This document shows positions 25,708 to 34,679 of a stretch of DNA of 64,000 nucleotides, piece by piece. The notes below the pieces were generated by a model. The model saw nothing but the letters and a program-made list of their open reading frames with translations. It did no database searches and had not been told where the DNA came from. Each line of letters begins with the position of its first letter. Within the stretch, counting starts at the first letter, position 1. The stretch lies in NCBI GenBank assembly GCA_038521825.1, contig JBCBKL010000003.1:124001-188000 (forward strand), in the 5' to 3' direction. This DNA comes from JBCBKL01 sp038521825. GTDB taxonomy: Bacteria > Pseudomonadota > Alphaproteobacteria > Rhodobacterales > Rhodobacteraceae. The position numbers and the translations under genes were made by a program.

Positions 25708-26031
25708 CTAGGCGGCTTCTGCCTGTTGCGCCGCAGCATGCCGACGCTCGGATTCTTCGCGCGACAGCGCGACCGAGGTACGAACACCCTTGCCAACAAA
25801 TTCCATCAGACCCTCGACAACGCGTTCGTTCGGATCGATCCCGGCGCAGGACAGCACTTCGCGACCATCGCGCGAGCGTGCCCAACGGGCGATCTGCTCA
25901 GGCCCGTTACCGAATTTCTTATCGTCCGCAATAGCGTCATCCAATGCAGCCAACACAACGGCTGCGAACAGTTTGCGCGCACGATTGCCCTGTTCGTTGT
26001 TAAAGGCCGTGCCGTCAACGAAATCTTTCAT
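25708..26031 (-). CDS. DUF6280 family protein
   Basis: A 107-residue protein starting MKDFVDGTAFNNEQGNRARKLF, with IARWARSRDGREVLSCAGI near the middle and a Ser/Glu/Ala-rich C-terminus. Near-identical proteins are a hallmark of Rhodobacteraceae genomes. No catalytic motif or membrane segment is visible; it is a small soluble helical protein of unknown function. It is convergent with the PopZ-like gene and its start faces efp over 220 bases. Confidence 0.85.
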   Translation of the reverse strand: MKDFVDGTAFNNEQGNRARKLFAAVVLAALDDAIADDKKFGNGPEQIARWARSRDGREVLSCAGIDPNERVVEGLMEFVGKGVRTSVALSREESERRHAAAQQAEAA

Positions 26032-26180
26032 TCGTCGTCCTTCCTATTATTCTTGCTCTTGTGTTTTTCGGCGTGACGCTGGTTATGACCGATATGTAAC
26101 GATTCGGATACCCCGAAATTGCATAGCACCCATGCAAGAGATACATAACTGGCAATGCGAAACAACGACATTTCGTTGCC

Positions 26181-26209
26181 TTGCGACGCCACTACCCGCG
26201 AGATATAGG
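26181..26209 (+). promoter_or_regulatory. Possible sigma-70 promoter of efp
   Basis: TTGCGA at 26181-26186 and TATAGG at 26204-26209 with a 17-base spacer, 43 bases before the efp ATG. A 6-bp inverted repeat, CAACGA-CATT-TCGTTG, lies just upstream at 26163-26178. The spacing and position fit; the boxes are only moderate matches. Confidence 0.35.
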
Positions 26210-26251
26210 GATTGGCAACAAATCATCAACCTTTCGACAAGTTTCTGACAC

Positions 26252-26815
26252 ATGGCAAAAATCAACGGTAACGAAATCCGCCCAGGGAACGTACTGGAAC
26301 ACAATGACGGCCTCTGGGCCGCTGTAAAAGTCGATCACGTTAAGCCCGGCAAGGGGGGTGCATTTGCCCAAGTCGAGTTGCGTAACCTCCGCAACGGTTC
26401 AAAACTGAACGAAAGGTTTCGAAGCGCGGACAAGGTAGAACGTGTGCGGCTAGAACAGAAGGATCAGCAGTTTCTATACGAAAGCGACGGGATGCTGGTT
26501 TTCATGGATTCCGAAACCTATGAGCAGATTGAACTGCCCGTAGAACTACTTGGGGAGCGCCGCCCGTTTCTGCAGGACGGCATGACTATCGTCGTCGAGT
26601 TCTACGAGGCCGAGGCGCTGAACGCCACGCTGCCGCAAAAGGTCACCTGCAAGATTGTCGAGACCGAGCCCGTGGTCAAAGGCCAGACCGCTGCGAACAG
26701 CTTTAAGCCCGCTGTTCTGGACAACGGGGTCAAGGTCATGGTGCCGCCCTTCATCGGCCCGGACGAAGACATCGTCGTCAACACCGAGACGATGGAATAT
26801 GCCGAACGGGCCTGA
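26252..26815 (+). CDS. efp: Elongation factor P
   Basis: EF-P relieves ribosome stalling at consecutive prolines. 187 residues in three domains: the KOW-like N-domain with the modification lysine Lys34 in VKPGKGGAFAQV, the OB domain and the C-domain ending VPPFIGPDEDIVVNTETMEYAERA. Lys34 means the beta-lysyl (EpmA/EpmB) route would apply if those genes are present; they are not in this window. A terminator hairpin starts 3 bases after the stop. Confidence 0.97.
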   Translation: MAKINGNEIRPGNVLEHNDGLWAAVKVDHVKPGKGGAFAQVELRNLRNGSKLNERFRSADKVERVRLEQKDQQFLYESDGMLVFMDSETYEQIELPVELLGERRPFLQDGMTIVVEFYEAEALNATLPQKVTCKIVETEPVVKGQTAANSFKPAVLDNGVKVMVPPFIGPDEDIVVNTETMEYAERA

Positions 26816-26817
26816 AC

Positions 26818-26838
26818 CGGGCAGGGGACTGCCCGTTT
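26818..26838. terminator. Terminator hairpin between efp and the MDR gene
   Basis: CGGGCAG, loop GGGA, CTGCCCG followed by TTT. The 7-bp stem lies directly between convergent genes, with a short T-run for the plus strand. It overlaps the last codon of the minus-strand oxidoreductase by two bases. Confidence 0.7.
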
Positions 26839-27874
26839 AGATCAGTTTGACGATCTGTTTCCCGCGGTTGCGGCCCTGCAGCAGGCCCATGAAAGCGGTT
26901 GGCGCGTTTTCCAGTCCTTCGGCGATGTCCTCGACCGTCACGATCTCACCTTTGGCGAGCTTCGGGGCCACTTCCTCCAGGAAGGCGGGGTACTCATCCC
27001 AGTGGTTCGAGATGATGAAACCGTTCACACTAAGGAAGTTGACCAGGATCGTCCGCCACAGCCTTGGCACCTGTAGGCCGGCACCCGCATCAGCGCCAAG
27101 ACCGCCAGCGTTGTACCATGAGATCATCCCGCAAACCGGGATGCGCCCATGGGGCTTCATCATCGGGATCACGGCCTCGAGCACCTTGCCGCCGACATTC
27201 TCGAAATAGATGTCGATGCCATCCGGGCAGGCCTCACCCAGTGCGGTGCGGAGGGCCTTTGCGTCGTCGTATGCGCGGTGATCGATGCAGGCGTCAAAGC
27301 CAAAGGTTTCGGTGGCCAACGCGCATTTGTCAGCACCCCCTGCGATGCCGACCGCCCGCAGCCCATAAGATTTGGCAAGTTGCCCGACCATGCTGCCAAC
27401 CGGTCCGGTCGCGGCTGCGACAACGAGAGTTTCGCCCATTTTCGGGCGTCCATATTCCTTCAGCCCAAACCAGCCGGTAAAACCGGGCATGCCTAGAACC
27501 CCAAGGGCGGCTGTGATCGGCATGATGGTGGGGTCGATCTTGCGAAGCAGATTGGCGGGTTGAACAGCGTGTGTCGCCCAGCCGAACATGCCAAAGGCAA
27601 AATCACCGGGTCGGAAAGCGTCTGAGTTGGAGGCGATGACCTCGCCCACGCCGCCCCCTTCCATTGTGCCGCCAATCGGAACAGGCGCCGCATATGACTT
27701 GGCATCGTCCATCCTGCCGCGCATGTAGGGGTCGAGCGACATGTAGTGGACGCGCACCAGCACCTCACCATCGCCAGGTTCCGGAACCGCATCGGTGACA
27801 AGATTGAAGTTTTCTGCGCTTGGTGCGCCGCTGGGGCGGCTTGCCAGTGTGATCCGCTGCATTTTTTCTGTCAT
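26837..27874 (-). CDS. NADP-dependent oxidoreductase, zinc-free MDR (leukotriene B4 dehydrogenase-like)
   Basis: A 345-residue medium-chain reductase like YncB/CurA and plant alkenal reductases. Visible are YMSLDPYMRGRM at the N-terminus, GVLGMPGFTGWFGL, the nucleotide-binding AATGPVGSMVGQLAK and FENVGGKVLEAVIPMM. No zinc-ligand cysteines are present, as expected for this group, which reduces alpha,beta-unsaturated carbonyls. It is convergent with efp and divergent from the inositol monophosphatase gene. Confidence 0.9.
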   Translation of the reverse strand: MTEKMQRITLASRPSGAPSAENFNLVTDAVPEPGDGEVLVRVHYMSLDPYMRGRMDDAKSYAAPVPIGGTMEGGGVGEVIASNSDAFRPGDFAFGMFGWATHAVQPANLLRKIDPTIMPITAALGVLGMPGFTGWFGLKEYGRPKMGETLVVAAATGPVGSMVGQLAKSYGLRAVGIAGGADKCALATETFGFDACIDHRAYDDAKALRTALGEACPDGIDIYFENVGGKVLEAVIPMMKPHGRIPVCGMISWYNAGGLGADAGAGLQVPRLWRTILVNFLSVNGFIISNHWDEYPAFLEEVAPKLAKGEIVTVEDIAEGLENAPTAFMGLLQGRNRGKQIVKLI

Positions 27875-27980
27875 TTGATCCCTCCTCGGTTGTATCGAAG
27901 GTGCGATCCCTTTGCCCCCTTGGCAAGCCTAACCGTGGGGCGTATAGCCCGCCTCTGACTTTTTTGCGGAGACCGGATTC

Positions 27981-28766
27981 ATGCAAGGCAGCGCGAACCT
28001 CAACATCATGATCAAGGCAGCGCGCAAAGCGGGCCGGTCGCTGGTCAAGGATTTCCGCGAGGTCGAAAACCTGCAGGTCTCGATGAAGGGGGCAGGGGAT
28101 TTCGTCAGCAAGGCGGATCTTGCGGCCGAAGAAATCCTTAAGGAAGAGTTGCGTGGTGCCCGGCCGAACTATGGCTGGCTGGCCGAAGAGGGCGGCGAAG
28201 AGGATGGCGAAGACCCCACCCGCCGCTGGATTGTCGACCCGCTTGATGGGACGACGAACTTCCTTCACGGCCTGCCGCACTGGGCCGTTTCGATCGGGTT
28301 GGAACATAAGGGTGAAATTGTTGCGGGTGTCATCTTTGATGCGGCCAAGGATGAGATGTACGTGGCGGAAAAAGGCAACGGCGCGTGGATGAACGATCAT
28401 CGGTTGCGCGTCTCTGGTCGGTCCAAGATGATCGAGTCCGTGTTTTCCACGGGTCTGCCGTTTGGCGGGCGCGCTGATCTGCCCGAAACGCTGCAGGAAC
28501 TTGCAAGGCTCCTTCCGGGCTGTGCCGGGGTGCGTCGCTGGGGGGCTGCAGCGCTCGACTTGGCCTATGTCGCGGCCGGCCGGTATGACGGGTTCTGGGA
28601 ACGCCGCCTGAACGCCTGGGACATTGCAGCGGGCATCGTCATCGTCCGCGAAGCCGGTGGTCTGATCGAGCCGCTTGACCCAAAGGGCGATGCCTTGGCC
28701 GATGGTGAGATCATCTGTGCGAACTCCGAGATCTTCGACCCATTTGCCAAAATCATACGCGGCTAG
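27981..28766 (+). CDS. Inositol monophosphatase family protein (SuhB-like)
   Basis: A 261-residue Mg2+-dependent phosphatase. Three metal-binding motifs are present: EEGGEEDGE (about residues 72-80), WIVDPLDGTTNFLHGLPHW (about 84-102), and AWDIAAGIVIVREAGG (about 214-229). It may dephosphorylate myo-inositol-1-phosphate; family members also act on other sugar phosphates or assist transcription antitermination. The final 4 bases overlap the rhomboid gene on the other strand. Confidence 0.92.
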   Translation: MQGSANLNIMIKAARKAGRSLVKDFREVENLQVSMKGAGDFVSKADLAAEEILKEELRGARPNYGWLAEEGGEEDGEDPTRRWIVDPLDGTTNFLHGLPHWAVSIGLEHKGEIVAGVIFDAAKDEMYVAEKGNGAWMNDHRLRVSGRSKMIESVFSTGLPFGGRADLPETLQELARLLPGCAGVRRWGAAALDLAYVAAGRYDGFWERRLNAWDIAAGIVIVREAGGLIEPLDPKGDALADGEIICANSEIFDPFAKIIRG

Positions 28767-29500
28767 CGACGCCGTACTTTCGGAATGCGGGATGATGTGT
28801 ATCGTGCCTCGGGGTGAGGCGGATGCCCGTGTGTCCGTTTCCAGAAATCTGGGCCGCCTCTGCGGAGCCAAAGGGGCAGGGTGAGCACAAGACCCGCTAC
28901 AAAGCCACCGGCATGGGCCCAGTAGGCTACGCCGCCGGCCCCCGGATCAGCACCGACGCCTCCGATAAATTGCATGCCAAACCAGATGGCCAGCATCAGC
29001 CAGGCCGGGATCGGGATGATCCGGATAATGATGATGAAGAACAGCAGGATATCGACGCGGGCTTTGGGAAACATCAAGAGATAGCTTCCCATCACGCCCG
29101 CGATTGCGCCAGAGGCCCCAACGGTCGGAACTGTCGAATAGGGCGCTGAGACGATCTGAACGAGGCTCGCGGCGATGCCAGACGCCAGATAGAACATCAA
29201 GTATCGAAAATGACCCATCTCATCCTCGACGTTGTCGCCGAAGATGAAGAGGAACAGCATGTTCCCAGCAAGATGCAGAATGCCGCCGTGCAGGAACATC
29301 GAGGATACCAATGAAAACGCGTTCTCTCCTGCCGTGATCCGGGCGGGGATCATGGCCCAGTCGAAGAAAAACAGGTTCAGCATCCGCGGCTCCGTGAACA
29401 GCTGGAAGTATCCTAGGAATACGACGATGTTCAGGGCCATCAGGCCGTAGGTCACGTAAGGCACTCGGCCGGATGGATTGTGGTCGCGAATGGGAAACAT
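28763..29500 (-). CDS. Rhomboid-family intramembrane serine protease
   Basis: The start MFPIRDHNPSGRVPYVTYG at 29500 gives 245 residues; the extra upstream frame is not family-like. Six hydrophobic segments. The catalytic serine is in VGASGAIAGVMGSYL, the partner histidine in AHAGGFVAGL, and the H/N-containing HGGILHLAGNMLFLFIFG segment completes the active site. It cleaves within membrane helices; substrates are unknown. It is tail-to-tail with the inositol monophosphatase gene. Confidence 0.93.
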   Translation of the reverse strand: MFPIRDHNPSGRVPYVTYGLMALNIVVFLGYFQLFTEPRMLNLFFFDWAMIPARITAGENAFSLVSSMFLHGGILHLAGNMLFLFIFGDNVEDEMGHFRYLMFYLASGIAASLVQIVSAPYSTVPTVGASGAIAGVMGSYLLMFPKARVDILLFFIIIIRIIPIPAWLMLAIWFGMQFIGGVGADPGAGGVAYWAHAGGFVAGLVLTLPLWLRRGGPDFWKRTHGHPPHPEARYTSSRIPKVRRR

Positions 29501-29577
29501 GCGGCGAAGCTGGCCCGCCGCCGAGCCTAGGTCAAGTTGGCAATAAAGCCGCATGCACAACAATGTCGGAAGTTGGT

Positions 29578-30231
29578 CTACCCAACAGCTTCCCGCGCAT
29601 CTTGCGCGGTACCGTACCGCGGAAGGTCGGCTGTCGTCTTGCCATGAGCTGCCATGACCGCATCGCGTACAAATGCGATGTGGGCCGTTTCTTCGATGAT
29701 CTCGGCCAGATACTGCGCTTTCAACAGCGTCGACCCCACGCCGATGGTTCCGTGGTTTGCCAGAACCGCCGCAACGACGTTCTGATCTTTGAATACGGGA
29801 CTGATTTCCTTATCGGTCTGCGGGCCACCGGCCGAGGATAGCGGGATGAGTGGTATTTTACCAATTTTTTCAATGGTTTGGACGGTCAGACAAGGGATCT
29901 CAATCCCTGCGCTTGCGTAACCTGTGGCCCACGGGCTGTGGCAATGGACAACAGCGCGGATGTCCTCCCGGATCCGATAAAGATCGAGATGAAAATCGAG
30001 GTCCTTGGAGGGTTTGTAGGGCGAGTCTTCGATCCTACCGTCCAAATGCACAAGCTGAAGGTTTTCGCGGCTGCATTCATTGAAACCGACGCCCGATGGT
30101 TTGATGATAATGGCATCGGTACCGTCGAGCCGAACGGAAAGGTTTCCACCGGCATTTGTTTGCAATCGCAAGTCAAAGCACCGTTTGGCGGTGGCGATCA
30201 GTGCATCTTTCTTTTCGATCAGGTCGTCCAT
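29578..30231 (-). CDS. Class II aldolase/adducin family protein (short type)
   Basis: A 217-residue zinc aldolase or epimerase fold. Metal ligands are visible in AVVHCHSPWATGYA (HxH) and ANHGTIGVG, with NAGGNLSVR binding phosphate at the N-terminus. Relatives act on L-fuculose-1-phosphate, L-ribulose-5-phosphate or 3-oxo-tetronate-4-phosphate. It is the last gene of the six-gene minus-strand operon headed by the ABC ATPase, 10 bases after the Tm-1-like gene. The partner regulon carries a second, longer class II aldolase, so two distinct C-C bond steps are likely. The substrate is not determined. Confidence 0.88.
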   Translation of the reverse strand: MDDLIEKKDALIATAKRCFDLRLQTNAGGNLSVRLDGTDAIIIKPSGVGFNECSRENLQLVHLDGRIEDSPYKPSKDLDFHLDLYRIREDIRAVVHCHSPWATGYASAGIEIPCLTVQTIEKIGKIPLIPLSSAGGPQTDKEISPVFKDQNVVAAVLANHGTIGVGSTLLKAQYLAEIIEETAHIAFVRDAVMAAHGKTTADLPRYGTAQDAREAVG

Positions 30232-30241
30232 GGTTCGTCCT

Positions 30242-31381
30242 TTATGCAGACAGTTCCGCCAAGGTGGTCGTAATGATCGCCGTCACTTCGGGGGCGAACA
30301 GATGAGCATCCAGTCGGGTCACCGAGATGGCGGAGTTCAATTGCGCTTCGAGTGTTTCGGCACAAACCGCGCGCAGATCCGGATCCTCAATCGCGCCGCC
30401 AGGGCGATCATGGTGCGAGAACCCTCCCATCGGCACTATGACCGCGCATGGTCCTCTGACGGCGTTGAGCGCTGCCGCGAGCTTTGAACTCACATGCTCC
30501 ATTTCGTCTCCTGTAAGTTTCACATGGGTGAAAAGCGGGGAGTGTTGGTAGTGGGGACGTTCGAGGAAGTGTTCGGGCACCGAATTGTATTGCCCCAGAC
30601 CGACAAAGTTCAGGGCACCGGGCAGAACGATCCGCGGCAGATCACCGCCGGCGGTGAACCGATCCGGCATGGCGGCGTGCGCCCCGGCAACATGCAAGCG
30701 GGTCAGTTCATGCGGCGTCAGGTCGATTATGGCGTCGAATGCGTTACTTGCCGCGAAGCGGGAGAAGGCTGCGCCGCCAAAACCGTTAGAGTGAAACACC
30801 GTTGTTTCGCGCCCTTGATCCGCAAAGGCCTTGATCAAGGGTCTGACGGCCGCGTCTGTTGCCCCAAGCGCCGTTAGGCCCACGGATGGCGCGATGCCGG
30901 TCAGTTCGCCCTTGCGGGGCTTCTGGCAAAGGCCCGCCGTAATGAGTGCTGTGTTTTCCAAGGCGTCGCGCAGCACCGCGTTGAGCCCAGAGATATCGGC
31001 CAGCGTGGGTACCAGAACGATCGAATTGTCCGCCAAGGCAAAGCGCGGGTCAAAGGGCAGCGTTGTGCAAAGCACTTTTGGAAAGGAAATCGGAAGGCTG
31101 CGCATGACCTCAAGCGCGATTTCCGCGCCGGTGCCGCCTCCGATACCCACCACGACTTCAGCGCCTGATCTGAGCTTGTCGACAATCTCTGATGTTGCCC
31201 GCTCAGCCGTTACGTTCATGGCCTGGGACTTGGCATCGCCAGCCAGGATCTGCCCCCTTGCCGCCAGCGAGGTGTCGATCACCTCAAAGCTGATGCCAGC
31301 GGCGTCAAGCTTGTCGGTGAGGTACCCTGTCTCTTCCCGCTTGGTCTCCAGCGTGGCGAGGACCAATGCACGCGCGGCCAT
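30242..31381 (-). CDS. Tm-1-like ATP-binding protein (UPF0261)
   Basis: A 379-residue protein similar to the N-terminal half of plant Tm-1 and bacterial UPF0261 proteins, with ALVLATLETKREETGYL at the start, GIGGGTGAEIALEVMRSLP for nucleotide binding, and MPGALNFVG-like PGALNFVGLGQYNSVPEHF. Biochemistry in bacteria is unsettled; it is often found next to a PEP-hydrolase-like TIM-barrel gene, absent here. Its place between an importer permease and a class II aldolase suggests a step in sugar-acid breakdown. It follows the permease gene with a 3-base gap. Confidence 0.88.
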   Translation of the reverse strand: MAARALVLATLETKREETGYLTDKLDAAGISFEVIDTSLAARGQILAGDAKSQAMNVTAERATSEIVDKLRSGAEVVVGIGGGTGAEIALEVMRSLPISFPKVLCTTLPFDPRFALADNSIVLVPTLADISGLNAVLRDALENTALITAGLCQKPRKGELTGIAPSVGLTALGATDAAVRPLIKAFADQGRETTVFHSNGFGGAAFSRFAASNAFDAIIDLTPHELTRLHVAGAHAAMPDRFTAGGDLPRIVLPGALNFVGLGQYNSVPEHFLERPHYQHSPLFTHVKLTGDEMEHVSSKLAAALNAVRGPCAVIVPMGGFSHHDRPGGAIEDPDLRAVCAETLEAQLNSAISVTRLDAHLFAPEVTAIITTTLAELSA

Positions 31382-31384
31382 GGT

Positions 31385-32320
31385 CTAGCCCTTTACCGCG
31401 CCGGCAGTCATACCGGTGATAATCTGGCGGGATGCGAGCAAGGTGAAGATGATGGGCGGTATTGCGAGCAGCATCCCTGTCGCCATGATCACCCCCCATT
31501 CCACGTTGAACTCCGACATGTTGTTCACGATCAGGATTGGCACGGTCTTAGTGTTCCGATCGCTGAGCGCAGAAGCGAGAAGGTATTCGTTCCATGCGAT
31601 GCGGAAGGTAAAAATCGCAGCGGCGGCAAGTCCGGGTTTGATCAAGGGCAAGATCACCCTGAAAAAGACCTGAAACGGCCCTGCACCATCGACGCGCGCT
31701 GCCTCTTCCAGCGATTGGGGCACCTGAACGATAAAGCTCTGCAGGATCCAGATTACGAATGGCAGGTTCATGGCGACATAGATCAGAATGATCCCGGAAT
31801 GCGTGCCGGCAAGGCAAACATCCCCTCTGCCGCCAACGGTATCGCGGATCGCCCCGCCAATCAGACCATCCTTGTCGAGGCAGAATTCGTTGTTCCAGAG
31901 CCCGAAAACAGGAACCAGCAGAACGGCTGGCGGCACCATGCGGACCATGAGCGTCGTGATCGAGACCGTATCACGACCCATAAAGCGAAAGCGTACCAAG
32001 GCGTAGGCTGCCATAGATCCGATCACCAATGTCAGAATGGTCGAGATCAAGGCGATGATCAGCGAGTTGACAAACGCGCCGCCAAATTTGAGCGAACAGA
32101 AGTCGATATGCTCAGGCTCATACCACAACACGTCGCACAAAGCGGTTTCGTAGTTCTGGATCGTCGGTAGAAACAGCAGCCCGCTTGTTCCGGAGATGAT
32201 GTCGACATCCAACTTGAACGAGTTGACGAACATCAGCAGGACCGGCCCAACCGACATAAAGACCAGCAATGCAATTACCGCATAAAAGGCTGAACTTTGC
32301 TTTTCGTACGGTTGGTCCAT
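31385..32320 (-). CDS. ABC sugar-type importer permease (MalG-like) with cysteine loops
   Basis: A 311-residue binding-protein-dependent permease of the CUT1 class with six membrane segments. The ATPase-contact EAA loop reads SLEEAARVDGAGPFQVFFRVILP. Two extracytoplasmic loops are longer than usual for MalG-type subunits and each contains a Cys pair: CDVLWYEPEHIDFC after the first segment (about residues 56-70), and CLDKDG...GDVC (about residues 147-170). Its start overlaps the preceding permease stop (TGATG). Substrate class is carbohydrate-like by family. Confidence 0.9.
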   Translation of the reverse strand: MDQPYEKQSSAFYAVIALLVFMSVGPVLLMFVNSFKLDVDIISGTSGLLFLPTIQNYETALCDVLWYEPEHIDFCSLKFGGAFVNSLIIALISTILTLVIGSMAAYALVRFRFMGRDTVSITTLMVRMVPPAVLLVPVFGLWNNEFCLDKDGLIGGAIRDTVGGRGDVCLAGTHSGIILIYVAMNLPFVIWILQSFIVQVPQSLEEAARVDGAGPFQVFFRVILPLIKPGLAAAAIFTFRIAWNEYLLASALSDRNTKTVPILIVNNMSEFNVEWGVIMATGMLLAIPPIIFTLLASRQIITGMTAGAVKG

Positions 32321-33231
32321 CAGTTGCCGTCTTCCGCTGCCATGCGCACGCGCGCGGCCCGGACCTCTTGCAGTTTATTGAAGGCAAACATTCCCACCGT
32401 CAGCAGGAGCAGGATGATCAACAGGTAGTTGGACATTGCTGCGGCAACGCCAAGTTCCCTGAATTCCGTGGCCGTCCGCGAAATACGCAGCGCGAGAATT
32501 TCGGTCGAAAGGCCAGGACCGCCTTCGGTCAGCACGAGAATGACCTCGAGTACTTTGAAGGCGTCGATCAGGCGCAACAACCCGGTCACGATGAGCACCG
32601 GCATCATTAGGGGTAGCTTGATGAACCAGATCTGCTGCCATGCAGTAGCACCGTCAATCCGGGCGGCTTCCAAAGCCGATCGGGGCAGGGATTGCAGTGC
32701 CGCGAGCGCAAGTATGAATATAAAGGGGGTCCACTGCCAGATATCGGCGATAATGACGGATGTCAGAGCGTGCTGACCCAGCCAATCAACGCTTGGAAGG
32801 CCAAGACTCTCGAGCGTTCGGTTAAGGGTACCGACTGTCGGGTGGTACATGTAGCGCCACATCAAGCCGACAACGACCGGGGCAATCATCATCGGCAGGA
32901 TGAACATGGTCCGCAGGACCGACATGCCGCGAATGTTGCGGTCGAGCAGCAGCGCAAGCCCGACGCCCACAACCATCTCAATCGTCACAACGAAGAAGGC
33001 AAAGCGCAGTGTGACGCCGAGGCTTTCGTGAAAATTCGGGTCGGACCAAAGGAAGGCGTAGTTCTTAAGCCCGACGAATTCCGCCTCACCGATCGACTGG
33101 CTTGGATTCCAGTCGCGAAAACTGCCCCAAACCATGTATCCCAGCGGATAGAGCAACGCGATGGCCATGATGATCACGGCAGGCGCCATGAACATGTAGG
33201 GCGTCATCCTGTTGGCCAACGAGCGGCTCAT
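32320..33231 (-). CDS. ABC sugar-type importer permease (MalF/UgpA-like)
   Basis: The start MSRSLANRMTPYMFMAPAVIIM at 33231 gives 303 residues; the longer frame upstream has no family support. Six membrane segments are visible, with the EAA loop LPRSALEAARIDGATAWQQIWFIKLP. It pairs with the MalG-like permease encoded immediately downstream to form the CUT1 channel. It follows the binding-protein gene by 90 bases. Confidence 0.9.
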   Translation of the reverse strand: MSRSLANRMTPYMFMAPAVIIMAIALLYPLGYMVWGSFRDWNPSQSIGEAEFVGLKNYAFLWSDPNFHESLGVTLRFAFFVVTIEMVVGVGLALLLDRNIRGMSVLRTMFILPMMIAPVVVGLMWRYMYHPTVGTLNRTLESLGLPSVDWLGQHALTSVIIADIWQWTPFIFILALAALQSLPRSALEAARIDGATAWQQIWFIKLPLMMPVLIVTGLLRLIDAFKVLEVILVLTEGGPGLSTEILALRISRTATEFRELGVAAAMSNYLLIILLLLTVGMFAFNKLQEVRAARVRMAAEDGN

Positions 33232-33321
33232 GCGGCGGACCTTTGACTGGGGGCGGGTTGGTTGGTGATACGGGGCGCACTTGGCGCAGGTGCTTCGCAC
33301 GCCCCGTTGGGGAGGATCAGA

Positions 33322-34650
33322 TTACTGCCAGGTGTAGTAACCAGCGTCTTCCATGACGGCACGGGTACGCTCTGCTACACCATCCAGGGCTTCCTGGATG
33401 TCGAGATCCTCAGTCAGCACCTTGGACATCGTGGTGCCGATGTCAGCGTTGATTTTGCCCCAGACCGGGATGATCGGGCGCCAGTCTGGATCGGCGAACT
33501 TCAGCGCCTCACCAAAGGTCGACGCAAACGGGTACTTTTGGTTCAGACCGGCGTCCTGATAGGTCGAGAACCGGGATGGGTTACCGCCCTCCATGGCGAC
33601 CATCAGATCACCCTCTTTCGACGTGAGCCACTGCATCAGCAAGAACGCCGCTTCTTTGTTTTCGGCGTTTTTGGGGATGGCGATGCCAAACCCACCTGTT
33701 TGGGAACCACGACGCACACCCTCGGGGTGCATGGCATAGCCGACCTTCCCCGCCACCTTGGACCGCTCCGGGTTTTCGAAGCCCGGCATGAAGGCGATGG
33801 AATCCATGAACATCGCCGCGTCGCCGTTCGCAAAAGCGTTGGCCGCTTCTGACGGGCCAAAGCTCATCGCGCCCTCGGGGCCGCAATCAACGATAGTTTT
33901 CAGAGCATTTGCGGCCTGGACACCGGCTTCGTTGTTGATGATCGGGTTCCACGCATCATCGAACACCCGACCGCCCAACGGTGCCAGATGCAACAGGAAC
34001 GCGTGGCTGGCCTGGTGGCCTGACGCCGCGCGTGAGGCCATACCGCCCATGCCCGGTTCGACCTCAGGGATCTTGCAAGCCGCGTCAAGCAACTGGTCAT
34101 AGTTTTCAGGCGTGGGGATGCCATGTTTCTCAAAGATATCTTTGCGGTAGGCCAAGACGGAGGTTTCGGATCCGAAGGGTATGCCGAACAGCGATCCGGT
34201 CTTGCCAGGCAGGTATCCTTTGAAGCCACCGGCGACGCCGATGTTTTCGACATAACCGTCGATCAAGTCAGCCGCGTCATAATTTGGGTTCGCCAGTTTC
34301 GGGTTCATGAAGTACTTGGCGAGGTTCTCCAACTGATCGGCGAATACATAGTCGGCCTTGGAAAAGACGACATATGAGATGAGGTCATATTCACCCTCGT
34401 CCTGCGCCAGCTCTAGCGTTTGCCGTTCGCGCATTTTGAGATAGGGCAGTTGGTCCACCTCGACCTGAATCCCGGTTTGGCGGGTAAATTCAGGCAGCAC
34501 CTTGATCGCAGCGTTGTAGTGCGGATGTGCGGGGAAGTTCACGACAAGGGTCGTGCCTGCATATTCTTCGTATGGATTGGCGATGGCTGCGCCGGTCATC
34601 AGCGCCGCCGCGGCGCTGCCCAGTGCCGCCATCTTGATAAATTTCAACAT
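33322..34650 (-). CDS. ABC extracellular solute-binding protein
   Basis: A 442-residue periplasmic binding protein with a Sec signal (MLKFIKMAALGSAAAALMTG, cleaved near AIA at residue 24) and two lobes of the family 1 (maltose/glycerol-3-phosphate) type. The segment GIPTPENYDQLL is the typical family signature. Two cysteines (DAACKI and VDCGPEG) could form a disulphide. It is the second gene of the operon headed by the ATPase. Lobe residues do not reveal the ligand by eye. Confidence 0.92.
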   Translation of the reverse strand: MLKFIKMAALGSAAAALMTGAAIANPYEEYAGTTLVVNFPAHPHYNAAIKVLPEFTRQTGIQVEVDQLPYLKMRERQTLELAQDEGEYDLISYVVFSKADYVFADQLENLAKYFMNPKLANPNYDAADLIDGYVENIGVAGGFKGYLPGKTGSLFGIPFGSETSVLAYRKDIFEKHGIPTPENYDQLLDAACKIPEVEPGMGGMASRAASGHQASHAFLLHLAPLGGRVFDDAWNPIINNEAGVQAANALKTIVDCGPEGAMSFGPSEAANAFANGDAAMFMDSIAFMPGFENPERSKVAGKVGYAMHPEGVRRGSQTGGFGIAIPKNAENKEAAFLLMQWLTSKEGDLMVAMEGGNPSRFSTYQDAGLNQKYPFASTFGEALKFADPDWRPIIPVWGKINADIGTTMSKVLTEDLDIQEALDGVAERTRAVMEDAGYYTWQ

Positions 34651-34679
34651 TTGTTTCCTCCCTAAAAATGTTGGTTTGA

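Noticed and set aside
27765..28871. A 368-residue open frame on the minus strand over the MDR start and inositol monophosphatase gene
   Set aside because: It is antisense to two genes with full family motifs and has no protein family of its own; a GC-rich shadow frame.
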